Shown: positions 1-7,479, counted from the first letter of the stretch. The stretch: 21,019 nt of DNA from an uncultured Bacteroidia bacterium (GCA_902767355.1 CACXHG010000032.1:1-21019), one strand, 5' to 3'. Notes: generated by a model from the sequence alone, not told the origin. Made by a program: numbers and translations.

Positions 1-878
1 GCAATGATGGTGATGGAACCGCCGTCGGGCAGCTGCACGGCCTTCTCGTAGATCTTGGCCAGGTCGGAATAGAGCGAGCCGGGCATGGAATCCTTGGAAG
101 GGATGTGGTCCATACGGTTGGACACGATGCAGAGCGCGTCGGCGTAGAGGGTCATGTCGGTGAGCAGCACCAGCACCTTCTCGTTCTTGTCCACGGCAAA
201 ATATTCGGCTGCGGTGAGCACCATGTCCGGAATCAGCAGACGCTCTACAGGCGGCTGGTCGGTGGTGTTCACAAAGCTTATGATCTTGTCCAGGGCGCCG
301 GCAGCCTCGAAAGCCTGCTTGAAGTAGAGGTAGTCGTCGTTGCTCAGGCCCATGCCGCCCAGGATAATCTTGTCCACGTCGGCGCGCAGGGCCACCTGGG
401 CCATCACCTGGTTGTAAGGCTGGTCGGGGTCGGCGAAGAAGGGGATCTTCTGGCCCGAAACCAGGGTGTTGTTAAGGTCGATGCCGGCGATTCCGGTGGG
501 AATCAGCTGCGAAGGCTGGCGACGCTTGTAGGGGTTCACGGAGGGGCCGCCGATCAGGCGCTTCTCGCCGTCCACCCTGGGGCCGCCGTCTATCGGGTCG
601 CCGTAGGCGTTGAAGAAACGGCCGGAGAGTTCGTCGCTCACCTTGAGCGAGGGAGCCTCGCCGAAAAACTTGACCTCGGCATTGGTAGGAATACCCTCTG
701 TGCCGGCAAATACCTGCAGGGTCACAGTGTCGCCCTTGATCTTCACCACCTGGGCAAGACGGCCGTCCACGCTGGCCAGCTCGTCGTTGCTGATGCCCTC
801 GGCGTGCAGCGAAACCGTCGCCTTGGTTATCGAATCCAACTGTATATATGTCTTTGCAAAAGCGTTAGTTGTTGCCAT
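1..878 (-). CDS. atpB: V-type ATP synthase subunit B (3' end outside window)
   Basis: Non-catalytic nucleotide-binding subunit of the V1 head, which alternates with subunit A and couples ATP turnover to ion movement at the inner membrane. I translated the first 292 codons from the ATG at 878. They show the N-terminal beta barrel (QLDSITKATVS, DGRLAQVVKIKGDTV), then the region that replaces the P-loop (IPTGIAGIDLNNTLVSGQK, no GxxxxGKT), then GGMGLSNDDYLYFKQAF and SNRMDHIPSKDSMPGSLYSDL, all typical of V/A-type B subunits. The C-terminal third lies beyond the left edge. The ATG sits inside the 3' end of the A gene with a 14-bp overlap (865-878) in another frame, which implies translational coupling. 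The usual Bacteroidota order would continue with D, I and K subunits off the window. The missing P-loop is normal for B, not a defect. Confidence 0.96.
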   Translation of the reverse strand, partial: MATTNAFAKTYIQLDSITKATVSLHAEGISNDELASVDGRLAQVVKIKGDTVTLQVFAGTEGIPTNAEVKFFGEAPSLKVSDELSGRFFNAYGDPIDGGPRVDGEKRLIGGPSVNPYKRRQPSQLIPTGIAGIDLNNTLVSGQKIPFFADPDQPYNQVMAQVALRADVDKIILGGMGLSNDDYLYFKQAFEAAGALDKIISFVNTTDQPPVERLLIPDMVLTAAEYFAVDKNEKVLVLLTDMTLYADALCIVSNRMDHIPSKDSMPGSLYSDLAKIYEKAVQLPDGGSITII

Positions 879-2619
879 TGGAGAGGATATTGTTTAATTG
901 ACCTAAATATTTCTCGAACTGCTCGCTCTTCCAGGGAGCGTAGTTCATCTGACGCATCACGTTGATGATTTCCTTGAAGAACTTGCCGCACTCCTCGAAA
1001 GAATCGAAATCAAACTTGCGCTCGCACACGTCCAGCACGGTGGTGAGCATAAAGTCCTGACGCTCCATCAGGCACTGGCTGTCCACGGGGTCGAAGGCGT
1101 CCTGCTGGAGAATCACGAAGTCTATAAGCTCGGATTTCCAGAAGGTCTCGTGGTAGCTCAAGGGCACGCCGTCGTCGCCCAGGATGTTGATCTGCTCCGC
1201 CATCTCCTTGCCGCGGCGCACTATGTTCTTGGCCTTGAGCACGTCATCCACCCAACCCGGGCGGACAGTCTTGTTCAGATAGTCCACAATCTCGGGATAC
1301 TCCAGATATTTGGAATAGGAATCCAGCGGGTTCACGGCCGGATAGCGCTTGCTGTCGGCACGGGCCTGCTCCAGCGCATAGAAGCAGCGGGCGGCCTTCT
1401 TGGTGGACTCGGTCACCGGCTCCTTGAGGTTACCGCCAGCGGGCGAAACCGTACCGATGAAAGTTACGGAACCGGTGGCGCCATTGTTCAGCTTGACTAT
1501 GCCGGCGCGGGCGTAGAAGTTGGATATGATGGAAGACAGGTCCACGGGGAACGCATCGGCGCCCGGAAGCTCTTCCATGCGGTTGCTCATCTCGCGAAGG
1601 GCCTGTGCCCAGCGGGAGGTGGAGTCGGCCAGCAGCAGCACCTTCAGACCCATGGCGCGATAGTATTCGCAGATGGTCATGGCGGTATATACAGAGGCCT
1701 CGCGGGCCGCAACCGGCATGTTGGAGGTGTTGCAGATGATGGTGGTGCGCTCGATGAGCTTGCGGCCGGTGTTGGGGTCTATCAGCTCGGGGAACTCCTT
1801 GAAGATCTCCACCACCTCGTTGGCACGCTCGCCGCAGGCCGCCATCACAATGACTTCGGCGTCGCCCTGGCGCGCTATGGCGTGCTGGAGCACGGTCTTG
1901 CCGCAGCCGAAAGGCCCGGGGATGAAGCCCGTACCGCCCTCGGCGATGGGGTTGAAGGTATCGATGGTGCGCACGTGCGTCTCCATGATCTTGTAGGGGC
2001 GCGGCTTTTCCTTGTAGCCGCCGATGGCCACCTTCACGGGCCATTTCTGTACCATGGTCACCTTGACCTCGGCGCCCTTGGCGTCGGTGAGGACGGCCAT
2101 AGTGTCGTCTATCTTATACTGGCCGGCAGGGGCTACGCTCTTGACGGTGTATGTGCCCTTGAAAGAGAACGGCACCATTATTTTGTGAGGCAGCCAGCCT
2201 TCCTTTACCTCGCCCAGCCAGCTCGCGGCCTCCACCTTGTCACCGGCCTTGGCCAGAGGGGTGAAGTCCCAGAGCTTGTCGTGGTCCAGAGGGGATGTGT
2301 ATTCGCCCCGCTTGAGGAACACATCTTCCATGGTGGCCAGGTTGTTCTGCAGGCCGTCGTAGCTGCTCGAAAGCAGGCCGGGGCCCAGCGTGGCCTCGAG
2401 CATGTGCCCGTCAAAAAAGACCTTGTCGCCCTGACGCAGGCCGCGGGTGCTCTCATAAACCTGGGCGAAGGCGTTCTTGCCGGTGACCTTGATTACCTCG
2501 GCCATCAGCTTGACTCCATTCAAATCTATGTAACAGATTTCATTCTCAGCCACATGACCGTCATATTCTATGGTCACGAGGTTGGAGATAATACCTGTAA
2601 CAACGCCGGTTGTCTTCAT
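865..2619 (-). CDS. atpA: V-type ATP synthase subunit A (catalytic)
   Basis: Catalytic ATP-hydrolysing or synthesising subunit of the V1 head. The protein is 584 residues, the normal length for a bacterial V-type A subunit. The N-terminal barrel is followed by the non-homologous insert found only in A subunits (about residues 115-185, including the DFTPLAKAGDKVE stretch). The Walker A loop GPFGCGKT is at residues 235-242 with Lys241 and Thr242. The downstream segments LLLADSTSRWAQALREMSNRMEELPG and GSVTFIGTVSPAGGNLKEPV are diagnostic. The gene starts 4 bp after the DUF2764 stop codon and overlaps the start of B by 14 bp, so it belongs to one polycistron. Whether the complex works as a hydrolase or synthase, and with H+ or Na+, cannot be judged because the K ring subunit is not in the window. 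Confidence 0.98.
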   Translation of the reverse strand: MKTTGVVTGIISNLVTIEYDGHVAENEICYIDLNGVKLMAEVIKVTGKNAFAQVYESTRGLRQGDKVFFDGHMLEATLGPGLLSSSYDGLQNNLATMEDVFLKRGEYTSPLDHDKLWDFTPLAKAGDKVEAASWLGEVKEGWLPHKIMVPFSFKGTYTVKSVAPAGQYKIDDTMAVLTDAKGAEVKVTMVQKWPVKVAIGGYKEKPRPYKIMETHVRTIDTFNPIAEGGTGFIPGPFGCGKTVLQHAIARQGDAEVIVMAACGERANEVVEIFKEFPELIDPNTGRKLIERTTIICNTSNMPVAAREASVYTAMTICEYYRAMGLKVLLLADSTSRWAQALREMSNRMEELPGADAFPVDLSSIISNFYARAGIVKLNNGATGSVTFIGTVSPAGGNLKEPVTESTKKAARCFYALEQARADSKRYPAVNPLDSYSKYLEYPEIVDYLNKTVRPGWVDDVLKAKNIVRRGKEMAEQINILGDDGVPLSYHETFWKSELIDFVILQQDAFDPVDSQCLMERQDFMLTTVLDVCERKFDFDSFEECGKFFKEIINVMRQMNYAPWKSEQFEKYLGQLNNILSNGNN

Positions 2620-2623
2620 ATAT

Positions 2624-3181
2624 CTAGTCTATCTTGTTTTTATTGTAAGTATCGTCTATCTCTTGTACAAACTGCTCGAAGAGCTTCCTGCCGGTGGTTC
2701 GGTCCAGGCGGTTCCAGCGGCCTATGATGTGCGCCTTGGCCAGGAAAGCCAGTATCTGGTCTATGCTGAACACCTCCAGCTCGGTCATCTGCTCTATCTT
2801 GTTCCACACCAGGGTCGATATGGCCTGCTCGCGACGGAAAATATCCGGCATCGCAAAGGCCTTGCGAAGATCCTCTTTTTCGTCAAAGTCCTCGCCGCTG
2901 TCGCGCTTCTGCAGCCAGGCCACCTTTTCGCTGCGGAGCTGATGGTCAAAGCCGAAGTAATTGCGGATAAATTTGTTGCCGCAGCGGCTGCTGGCGCGGT
3001 AGAAATCCTCGTTCAGGTTCTCTGCCACAAAGCCCTGCTCCAGCCATTCCACAAGCCTGCGGTCTTCTTCGCTGAGCGAGAAGAAGATGTTCTCCCTCAC
3101 GAACTCGTAGTCAAACTCGTGCTTTTCGAAGTCAAGCGCCAGGTCCGGAAGGCTCGCAATGATATATGGGTAGTTATTCAT
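2624..3181 (-). CDS. DUF2764 family protein of the V-type ATPase operon
   Basis: A 185-residue, mostly helical, charged protein with no signal peptide or membrane segment. From memory, DUF2764 proteins occur almost only in Bacteroidota and spirochaete-type V-ATPase operons, at this position between E and A. The N-terminus (MNNYPYIIASLPDL) and the C-terminal part (AKAHIIGRWNRLDRTTGRKLFEQ) fit that family. Operons of this type usually lack a recognisable subunit C, so a central-stalk or C-like role has been an attractive guess, but that is inference from position only. It lies 16 bp after the E stop codon and 4 bp before the A start. No catalytic motif is visible. Confidence 0.85.
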   Translation of the reverse strand: MNNYPYIIASLPDLALDFEKHEFDYEFVRENIFFSLSEEDRRLVEWLEQGFVAENLNEDFYRASSRCGNKFIRNYFGFDHQLRSEKVAWLQKRDSGEDFDEKEDLRKAFAMPDIFRREQAISTLVWNKIEQMTELEVFSIDQILAFLAKAHIIGRWNRLDRTTGRKLFEQFVQEIDDTYNKNKID

Positions 3182-3197
3182 CTACGCCTGACAAATG

Positions 3198-3806
3198 CTA
3201 GCCGAACAGTATCTTGTTTGTTGCAGGACGAAGGTATTCGCCTATCAAAGCCTTGAAACTCTCGTCGGAAAAGTCAATGAAATAGCCTTTCCCCTTGGGA
3301 GCGATGCGGAAACCACCCTCGATGGCGTCTGTAAAATCCAGGGTCAGACCCTTCGAGAGCTCCTGGCCTATATTGGCGGACAGGAATCCTTCCGCAGAAG
3401 CCTTCATCTCGGCGGGGAGGATGACATCCAGGCCTTCACTGACGCCGCCGGCAGAGAAAGCGCCCACCACAGTCTGGAGCAATTTGCCCATGAACTGCTT
3501 GTCGGCGAGTGCAGCATCCACCTTGTCTCCGACAACCTTGGTCTCTATCATCTGCTCTATCTGCTGGCGAAGGGCTGCCAGAGTCTGGGTAGAAGCCATC
3601 TTCACGTCGCCTGCCACCCTGTCCTTGAGGTCTTCTGCCTCGCGGCGGGCATCGGCGACAATCTTCTCGGCCTCGGCCTTGGCTGCGGCGACGATTTCGC
3701 CGGCCTGGCTGCGGGCCTGGCTGAGCAGGTTGTCAGCTTCTTGTTTCCCTTTTGCAAGCCCCTCATTATAAAGCTTGTCGGTCAATTCTTGCAATTTGTT
3801 TTGCAT
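3198..3806 (-). CDS. atpE: V-type ATP synthase subunit E (peripheral stalk)
   Basis: Peripheral stalk (stator) subunit that ties the V1 head to the membrane sector. The 202-residue protein has the family layout: a long N-terminal coiled coil (about residues 1-75) rich in Ala, Glu and Lys (KGKQEADNLLSQA, VAAAKAEAEKIVADARREAE), then a mixed alpha/beta globular C-terminal domain ending in FDYLRP-like IGEYLRPATNKILFG. I chose the ATG at 3806 (MQNKLQEL); the frame could be extended two codons to a TTG at 3812, which is a poorer start. It is the first gene of the visible operon. Its leader (3807-3887) is AT-rich, but I see no exact TAnnTTTG box, so the promoter is not called. Assignment rests on helix pattern and operon position, since E subunits diverge fast. 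Confidence 0.88.
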   Translation of the reverse strand: MQNKLQELTDKLYNEGLAKGKQEADNLLSQARSQAGEIVAAAKAEAEKIVADARREAEDLKDRVAGDVKMASTQTLAALRQQIEQMIETKVVGDKVDAALADKQFMGKLLQTVVGAFSAGGVSEGLDVILPAEMKASAEGFLSANIGQELSKGLTLDFTDAIEGGFRIAPKGKGYFIDFSDESFKALIGEYLRPATNKILFG

Positions 3807-3887
3807 ACCCAAAAAATTAATTAGAAAATCGTTGCAATTTAGTAATTTCAGACGAGATTTCTAAATCAAAACGGCATTTTTATTAAC

Positions 3888-3926
3888 AAAAAAGCGGCCG
3901 CAGCTGCTAACTAAGCTGCGGCCGCT
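3888..3926 (-). terminator. Intrinsic terminator after the SIMPL-domain gene
   Basis: A perfect 13-bp GC-rich stem (3893-3905 with 3914-3926, arm AGCGGCCGCAGCT) with an 8-nt loop. On the minus strand it is followed by a run of six T (plus-strand A's at 3888-3893). It begins about 20 bp past the SIMPL gene stop at 3946 and ends before the V-ATPase leader, so it insulates the two operons. The T-run is on one side only, so it should act mainly on minus-strand transcripts. Confidence 0.9.
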
Positions 3927-3945
3927 ATTATGCTTGAATGTTGTT

Positions 3946-4650
3946 TTACTTTGTCAGTGAGTAATTTACGTTGGTAACCACCCTCACTTTCTTTATCTGG
4001 GGCGTATTGGAATCGCGGTCCTCGATAGTGAAATAGCCCTGGGTAGCCTCGCGAATCTTGCCAAGGCGGCTGCCGGAATCGTCGGCAAACTTCTGCGCGC
4101 TGGCGCGGGCGTTCTTGGTGGCTTCTTCAATCATCTGCGGCTTGATGTCGTTCAGGCTCTCCAGGCTGAAGGTCGGGCGGGCTTCCCAGCCGCTCTCCAG
4201 GGTGATGCCGTCGCGGATCAGCTCGCCCTGACGGTTCATCAGCTCCAGCACCTTGTCCACCTTGCCGGTCCCCACCGTGGTAGTAGATTTAGCCACATAG
4301 CGGAAGCGACGGTTGTTGCCGCCATACTCCTGGGTGAAGAGGTCGGAAATATTGGGAGCGGACACGCTTATCTCGGAGTCCTCGATGCCGCCCTGCTTGA
4401 GGAAAGCCTTGATGACAGCGTTGTTGTCTTCAATCTTTTTGTAAAGTGCGGTCAGATCGTCGCCTGCCACGCTGTACTGGAGCGGCCAGATGACCTTGTC
4501 TGCCGGCACCTCCTTCTCGCACAGGCCGCGCACGCTCACGTTGCGCTTTGCCGAATCCAACACCTTGACTGCCCTGGGGATACTCAGTCCCACGCAAATG
4601 AGGCCGATCATGACGGCCACACCTGCCAGAAATGTTCCTTTGTTTTCCAT
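3946..4650 (-). CDS. SIMPL domain-containing protein (DUF541), membrane anchored
   Basis: A 234-residue protein with one N-terminal hydrophobic segment (about residues 7-24, TFLAGVAVMIGLICVGLSI), which acts as a signal anchor or uncleaved signal. The rest is a SIMPL/DUF541 domain. Typical features are the start of the domain SVRGLCEKEVPADKVIWPL, the helix with AVIKAFLKQGGIEDSEIS, the strand YVAKSTTTVGTGKVDKV, and the end ATKNARASAQKFADDSGSRLG followed by paired strands. E. coli YggE and the mammalian SIMPL protein are relatives; YggE has been linked to oxidative stress, but the biochemical activity is unclear. It follows the lipoprotein gene by 24 bp and precedes a strong terminator, so the two are probably co-transcribed and both act in the periplasm. 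Length is ordinary for the family. Confidence 0.9.
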   Translation of the reverse strand: MENKGTFLAGVAVMIGLICVGLSIPRAVKVLDSAKRNVSVRGLCEKEVPADKVIWPLQYSVAGDDLTALYKKIEDNNAVIKAFLKQGGIEDSEISVSAPNISDLFTQEYGGNNRRFRYVAKSTTTVGTGKVDKVLELMNRQGELIRDGITLESGWEARPTFSLESLNDIKPQMIEEATKNARASAQKFADDSGSRLGKIREATQGYFTIEDRDSNTPQIKKVRVVTNVNYSLTK

Positions 4651-4674
4651 ATATCTTTTCGTTTTAAGAATACA

Positions 4675-5112
4675 CTAGTCAAACTCGTCGTAGAGACGCT
4701 TGCGCAGCTGGAAAATCTTCTCGTCGCCCATATTCAGCACATCCCGGAGGAAATCCACGAAGGCTCCCACGTCCTGGGCGAACACATCCTGCAGCGCGCC
4801 CGCATACTCGCGCAGCTCATAGAGCAGCGACGCCCCTTCCTTCACGCCGGCCTTCACCAGCAGGGCATGATAGCGCCCGATGGCATTCATGGCCATGCGC
4901 TTCTCTGCGGTGGTGTAATAAGTGTAGTTGCGCACATACTGCATCACCAGCGACTCATATCTGTGCAAGGAATACTCCCAGTCGCGGATAGAATACCGGT
5001 AGGCACGCCTCTCGGTGCGGTTCACAAAAGTGTTGAGCCTTTGGGGCACGCTGCACCCTGCGGCGCATATCATCGTCAGGGCAACTGCAGCAATCGCTAT
5101 AAACTTACGCAT
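4675..5112 (-). CDS. Small lipoprotein of unknown function
   Basis: A 145-residue protein with a clear type II signal peptide: MRK, a hydrophobic core, and lipobox CAAGC with the lipidated cysteine at residue 20. The mature part is helical and rich in Arg, Tyr and Glu (FVNRTERRAYRYSIRDWEYS, LHRYESLVMQYVRNYTYYTT) and ends in an acidic tail YDEFD. I recognise no named domain; it resembles short helical lipoproteins common in Bacteroidales. It is the first gene of a two-gene unit with the SIMPL gene, driven by the promoter at 5139-5172. The shared operon suggests an envelope role, but that is inference. The 26-bp distance from the -7 box to the ATG gives a short leader of about 20 nt. Confidence 0.85.
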   Translation of the reverse strand: MRKFIAIAAVALTMICAAGCSVPQRLNTFVNRTERRAYRYSIRDWEYSLHRYESLVMQYVRNYTYYTTAEKRMAMNAIGRYHALLVKAGVKEGASLLYELREYAGALQDVFAQDVGAFVDFLRDVLNMGDEKIFQLRKRLYDEFD

Positions 5113-5138
5113 AGTGTCAACTTTTAAAAGACGTTTTA

Positions 5139-5172
5139 CAAAGATAACACTTTCGGCAATAACCTTGCCAAA
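5139..5172 (-). promoter_or_regulatory. Bacteroidota-type promoter for lipoprotein-SIMPL operon
   Basis: On the minus strand a -33 element TTTG (5172-5169) is separated by 22 bp from an exact -7 element TATCTTTG (5146-5139), matching the Bacteroidota sigma-ABfr consensus TTTG / TAnnTTTG; the spacer is near the upper end of the usual range. The spacer contains a small inverted repeat (GGCAA...TTGCC). Confidence 0.75.
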
Positions 5173-5232
5173 AATTTATGCATGCGGGCGCTGGCGCGAA
5201 GCTGGAGATCCCTCGACTCGCTGCGCTCGCTC

Positions 5233-5299
5233 GGGATGGCACACGTTGCGCTCGGGGGATGACGCACGTTACAATCGGGAAGACTCGTGTTGTGTTCGG
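5233..5299. repeat. Three degenerate 22-bp tandem units inside repeat copy 1
   Basis: Units start at 5233, 5256 and 5278 and share the pattern GGGATGRCRCACGTT followed by a variable GC-rich end. The third unit is the most diverged (GGAAGACTCGTGTT). One extra G separates the first two units compared with copy 2. Confidence 0.7.
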
Positions 5300-5423
5300 G
5301 TTTACCCTGGGAGCCACACTGCTAGCGGCAAAGGCTGCACACCCGGGTCAGCGGCAAAGGTCCGCGCATTGTGCCGGCAGGTTGGCGGTGTAGGATAAAC
5401 CCTTATTCACAAGCGTATTACGA

Positions 5424-5458
5424 AAAGTGCCTCGCCCCAAAACAGGGAGAGGCACTTT
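5424..5458. terminator. Terminator-like hairpin in repeat copy 1
   Basis: Arms AAAGTGCCTC (5424-5433) and GAGGCACTTT (5449-5458) form a 10-bp stem. A further CCC/GGG extension follows beyond one mismatched position. On the minus strand the stem is followed by TTTTCG, a weak T-run, so it could end minus-strand transcripts; it is near symmetric and might act in both directions. The same hairpin with other loop bases is kept in copy 2. Confidence 0.55.
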
Positions 5459-5567
5459 CAATAATTTACTAACAGACAGCGATTTAGGCTCCACCCCACT
5501 ATAGTCTGAACGCGAACCGCACAAAACCGACCCTCATACCGGCCGTAGCCGCAACACAAGGTCCCGT

Positions 5568-5607
5568 GTCATATCGAGCGAAACCGAAGGCTCCAGTCGA
5601 GATATCT
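5568..5607. repeat. Intergenic palindrome of the GTCAT-CGAG class
   Basis: The stretch starts GTCATATCGAGCG and ends AGTCGAGATATCT. The outer ATATC/GATAT bases and an inner GGCTCC/GGTTTC stem with a short loop can pair. It matches in layout the GTCATTTCGAGCG...CGAGAAATCT type palindromes that I recall as frequent between genes in Bacteroidota. The GATCCCTCGACTCG...CTCGGGATGAC start of the large repeats here is a cousin of the same pattern. Confidence 0.5.
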
Positions 5608-5767
5608 CCCATTCCTGGCGTTTATTTCCGACGTAAGCTGTGATGTTCGATACTCGGCCGGACTCAACTCGGGCCGTTGCAGCCTGCTGCCCTTTGCATC
5701 CTCGACCATCCATTAGGGCTTCGCCCAAGGGTTGAATTATTGACGCTGCCCGCATTCGCAGGCAGCC

Positions 5768-5796
5768 GGCAGTCCGGGCTGATGCCCAAGACTGCC
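5768..5796 (-). terminator. Hairpin just past the FISUMP lipoprotein stop
   Basis: A 7-bp stem GGCAGTC/GACTGCC (5768-5774 with 5790-5796), continued inside by GGGC/GCCC with a 4-nt loop. It starts 2 bp beyond the stop codon at 5798. No T-run follows on the minus strand, so it is either a Rho-dependent or mRNA-stabilising 3' end rather than a classic intrinsic terminator. Confidence 0.4.
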
Positions 5797-5797
5797 T

Positions 5798-7312
5798 TTA
5801 TTCTGTGACGGGTCGGACCGAGTGCCCGTAGCAGCGGCCGTCGCTGCCCCTGAAGACACCGTCGGAAAGGAAGTCGACGCCCCAGGCGTCGCTCGGGTTG
5901 TCCGTATCGAGGGAAGAAGACCAGCACCTGCCGTAGGAGCCCTCGAGGTAGGGGCCGCCCGCGTCCCGGTAGCCTGCGGCAGGTAGGAATATGTGTTTCC
6001 CGTTGGGACCGGTAACCAATCTTCCGTTTACTCCATTCTGAGTGGTCCACGTCCAAGTGCACTTCTCCCTTAACTCTGTCCAGTCCTGATACGTAGGCAT
6101 TCTCCAACTGCCACCCCAGTTTGCACGGGCTGCGTCATCTTCTATGTCCAATATGATTTTATTGTCCACCACGGGGCCGTATTCACTATTGGTGTTGTAT
6201 TTGGTAAGTGTATTAGAACTTCCATTGCACCATTGGTAGGATACCCAGATGTAACCGGCTGTCTTTCCATCCTTCCAAGTCAACGGGTCCAAGCTGCTGT
6301 AATACGGCTCAGTCTCGCCCCAGGCGAAGTAATCGCCGTATTCCTCTGGTGAATTCGCTCCGACGTTGCATGTTGCCCACTTCAGACCTGATGGCAGGCC
6401 GAGGTCGACATATTGGTGACCGGAATATGAAGTTGCCTCGTATGTAACCGTTGGCATCTTCAGCAGGTTCGAGCGGGTAATGGTCTGAGGCTTCGTCGTC
6501 TTGATCTCCATCTGCACACCGTCGTTGTCAGTCACTGTTACCGTGAAGCCGCCTTCCATCGTCATTGCTGGCAAAGCAATGATAAATGCAGTGGCTGTTT
6601 CTGCATTCAGCTGCACTCCGGTGCCGCAAACCAAAGTGACTGTCTTAGCGCTTGCGTCTTTCAAGTTTATAGACGGAACGACTCCATTGGCAACTGTCAC
6701 TTCTGCTGCGCCGCAAAGAATCTCATCCCTGTTCCCTGTTATGCTGACTGATGCTATCCTGGCTGTTCCTGTCAGCTGGAGTTTAAGACCGCCAAGCACA
6801 TTCCTGAACTTGAGGTTATAGTCATTCGCACCGCTTGTCACGGCGGTCATCGGGAAGGCGCCGTTACTGAAGCTACCCTCTGCGTAAGTCTGGGTTGCTG
6901 GAAGGGTTATGTCGCTGATGACATAACCACTGCCGCTTTTGGCGATGCCGGCGGTGGCGGTATAAGGATAGTATGCAATATTGTTGTCTATGTCCGTTCC
7001 CGCAACGAAGCCGGGACTGGTCACCCTGTTCAGCGCAGCCGCGGTCTTTCCGTCAGATTCGTCGGTCACCTGATACTGCTCGTTGATTGTGCTCCCGGCG
7101 AAGATGCTTACCTGGTCGCCCTGCTTCCAGAGCACGTTGCCCTCGTCGTCCAGGGATGTCTTAGTCTCAGTGTTATTGTCTTCGATTATTGCGGTGAAGA
7201 CTTTAGCCTCGGGTTCGTTCTTGGTCTCGTTGGTAATCTCGTTGATTTCCTTGACCTGGCAGCCGCAAACTGCCAATGTTGCCAAAAGGCTAAGTGATAT
7301 TATTCTTTTCAT
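5798..7312 (-). CDS. Surface lipoprotein: fimbrillin-like N-terminus plus FISUMP domain
   Basis: A 504-residue predicted lipoprotein. The start at 7312 gives a textbook signal peptide (MKRIISLSLLATLAVCGC, lipidated Cys18); an ATG 9 codons upstream at 7339 is also in frame. Residues ~25-290 read like the fimbrillin/Mfa-like beta-sandwich proteins of Bacteroidales (FTAIIEDNNTETKTSLDDEG, VLWKQGDQVSIFAG, the FRNVLGGLKLQLTG segment). From residue 298 (GHQYVDLGLPSGLKWAT) to the end it matches the Fibrobacter succinogenes major paralogous domain (TIGR02145): DYFAWGETEPY, GGSWRMPTYQDWTELR, LPAAGYRD, and C-terminal GHSVRPV. The domain's molecular function is unknown; it is common on secreted proteins. 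Base composition is lower in GC than flanking genes. It is bracketed by two copies of the 289-bp repeat and follows the small ORF at 7333-7479. Likely a variable cell-surface or adhesin-like protein. Confidence 0.88.
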   Translation of the reverse strand: MKRIISLSLLATLAVCGCQVKEINEITNETKNEPEAKVFTAIIEDNNTETKTSLDDEGNVLWKQGDQVSIFAGSTINEQYQVTDESDGKTAAALNRVTSPGFVAGTDIDNNIAYYPYTATAGIAKSGSGYVISDITLPATQTYAEGSFSNGAFPMTAVTSGANDYNLKFRNVLGGLKLQLTGTARIASVSITGNRDEILCGAAEVTVANGVVPSINLKDASAKTVTLVCGTGVQLNAETATAFIIALPAMTMEGGFTVTVTDNDGVQMEIKTTKPQTITRSNLLKMPTVTYEATSYSGHQYVDLGLPSGLKWATCNVGANSPEEYGDYFAWGETEPYYSSLDPLTWKDGKTAGYIWVSYQWCNGSSNTLTKYNTNSEYGPVVDNKIILDIEDDAARANWGGSWRMPTYQDWTELREKCTWTWTTQNGVNGRLVTGPNGKHIFLPAAGYRDAGGPYLEGSYGRCWSSSLDTDNPSDAWGVDFLSDGVFRGSDGRCYGHSVRPVTE

Positions 7313-7332
7313 AATGCTGATTTTATCTTTCG

Positions 7333-7479
7333 TTACCATTCCCCTTCCTGTTCGCCCACACGCTCGGTTTCGCTTTCGCAGATTACGCTCCGTACTCCCA
7401 TAGAAAAAATCTCGCAGTCGGGGGCCTCATACTCCTTGAGAATTGAAACGCTGGGGGATACCACTGCTCGCTTATCCAT
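7333..7479 (-). CDS. 48-residue small ORF upstream of the FISUMP lipoprotein
   Basis: ATG at 7479, TAA at 7335-7333. The peptide begins MDKRAVVSPSVSILKEYEAP and contains CEIFSMGVRSVICESE, then an acidic GEQEGEW end. No signal peptide or membrane segment. Short ORFs of this style (a few residues, then E/D-rich with SE or SET and a GEW or GEGE-like end) are commonly seen just before fimbrillin-type lipoprotein genes in Bacteroidales; that is from memory. It lies 20 bp before the ATG at 7312, and its stop overlaps the alternative ATG at 7339 (ATGGTAA), which would allow coupled translation. The leader has an A/T-rich stretch (CATTGTATTTT) typical of the phylum. Function unknown. Confidence 0.55.
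   Translation of the reverse strand: MDKRAVVSPSVSILKEYEAPDCEIFSMGVRSVICESETERVGEQEGEW

Larger units (their letters stand above)
5206..5494. repeat. 289-bp dispersed repeat, copy 1 (non-coding)
   Basis: Direct repeat of 8074-8361 with about 20 differences by hand alignment. The central 119 bp (5288-5406) differ at only two positions. Order of parts: a GC-rich lead (CCCTCGACTCGCTGCGCTCG); three degenerate 22-bp tandem units; a ~105-bp block bounded by imperfect 11-bp inverted repeats (5298-5308 GGGTTTACCCT and 5392-5402 AGGATAAACCC); and a terminator-like hairpin (5424-5458). Inside the block AGCGGCAAAGG occurs twice. Frames through it are open for short stretches but show no recognisable protein, no consistent start, and copy differences that do not respect codons. 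Confidence 0.93.
5495..5797. other. Gene-free stretch with several palindromes
   Basis: About 300 bp between repeat copy 1 and the FISUMP lipoprotein gene. A 40-codon open stretch (5499-5621, minus) ends GMRVGFVRFAFRL and looks tempting, but it has no start context and runs through a palindromic repeat. A 73-codon ATG frame at 5534-5755 overlaps it in another frame. I see no convincing gene. Small hairpins are frequent here (for example GGGCTTCGCCC near 5715 and CTGCC...GGCAG near 5750-5766). Confidence 0.6.

Noticed and set aside
1150..2727. A 525-codon plus-strand frame opposite V-type subunit A
   Set aside because: Antisense shadow of a conserved catalytic gene; no recognisable domain and His/Gly/Leu-rich mirror composition.
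3813..3887. Promoter for the V-ATPase operon
   Set aside because: The AT-rich leader must contain it, but only poor matches such as TAAATTGC with wrong spacing were found.
5178..5393. Short plus-strand frames inside both large repeats that share CCVRVYPGSHTASGKG in translation
   Set aside because: The shared peptide follows from shared DNA. Starts differ between copies, an indel shifts the frame, and no family is recognised.
5499..5621. 40-codon C-terminal-like frame ending GMRVGFVRFAFRL, considered as a gene remnant
   Set aside because: It has no start and runs straight through the palindromic repeat at 5568-5607; overlapping frames are also open, which is expected for repeat DNA.
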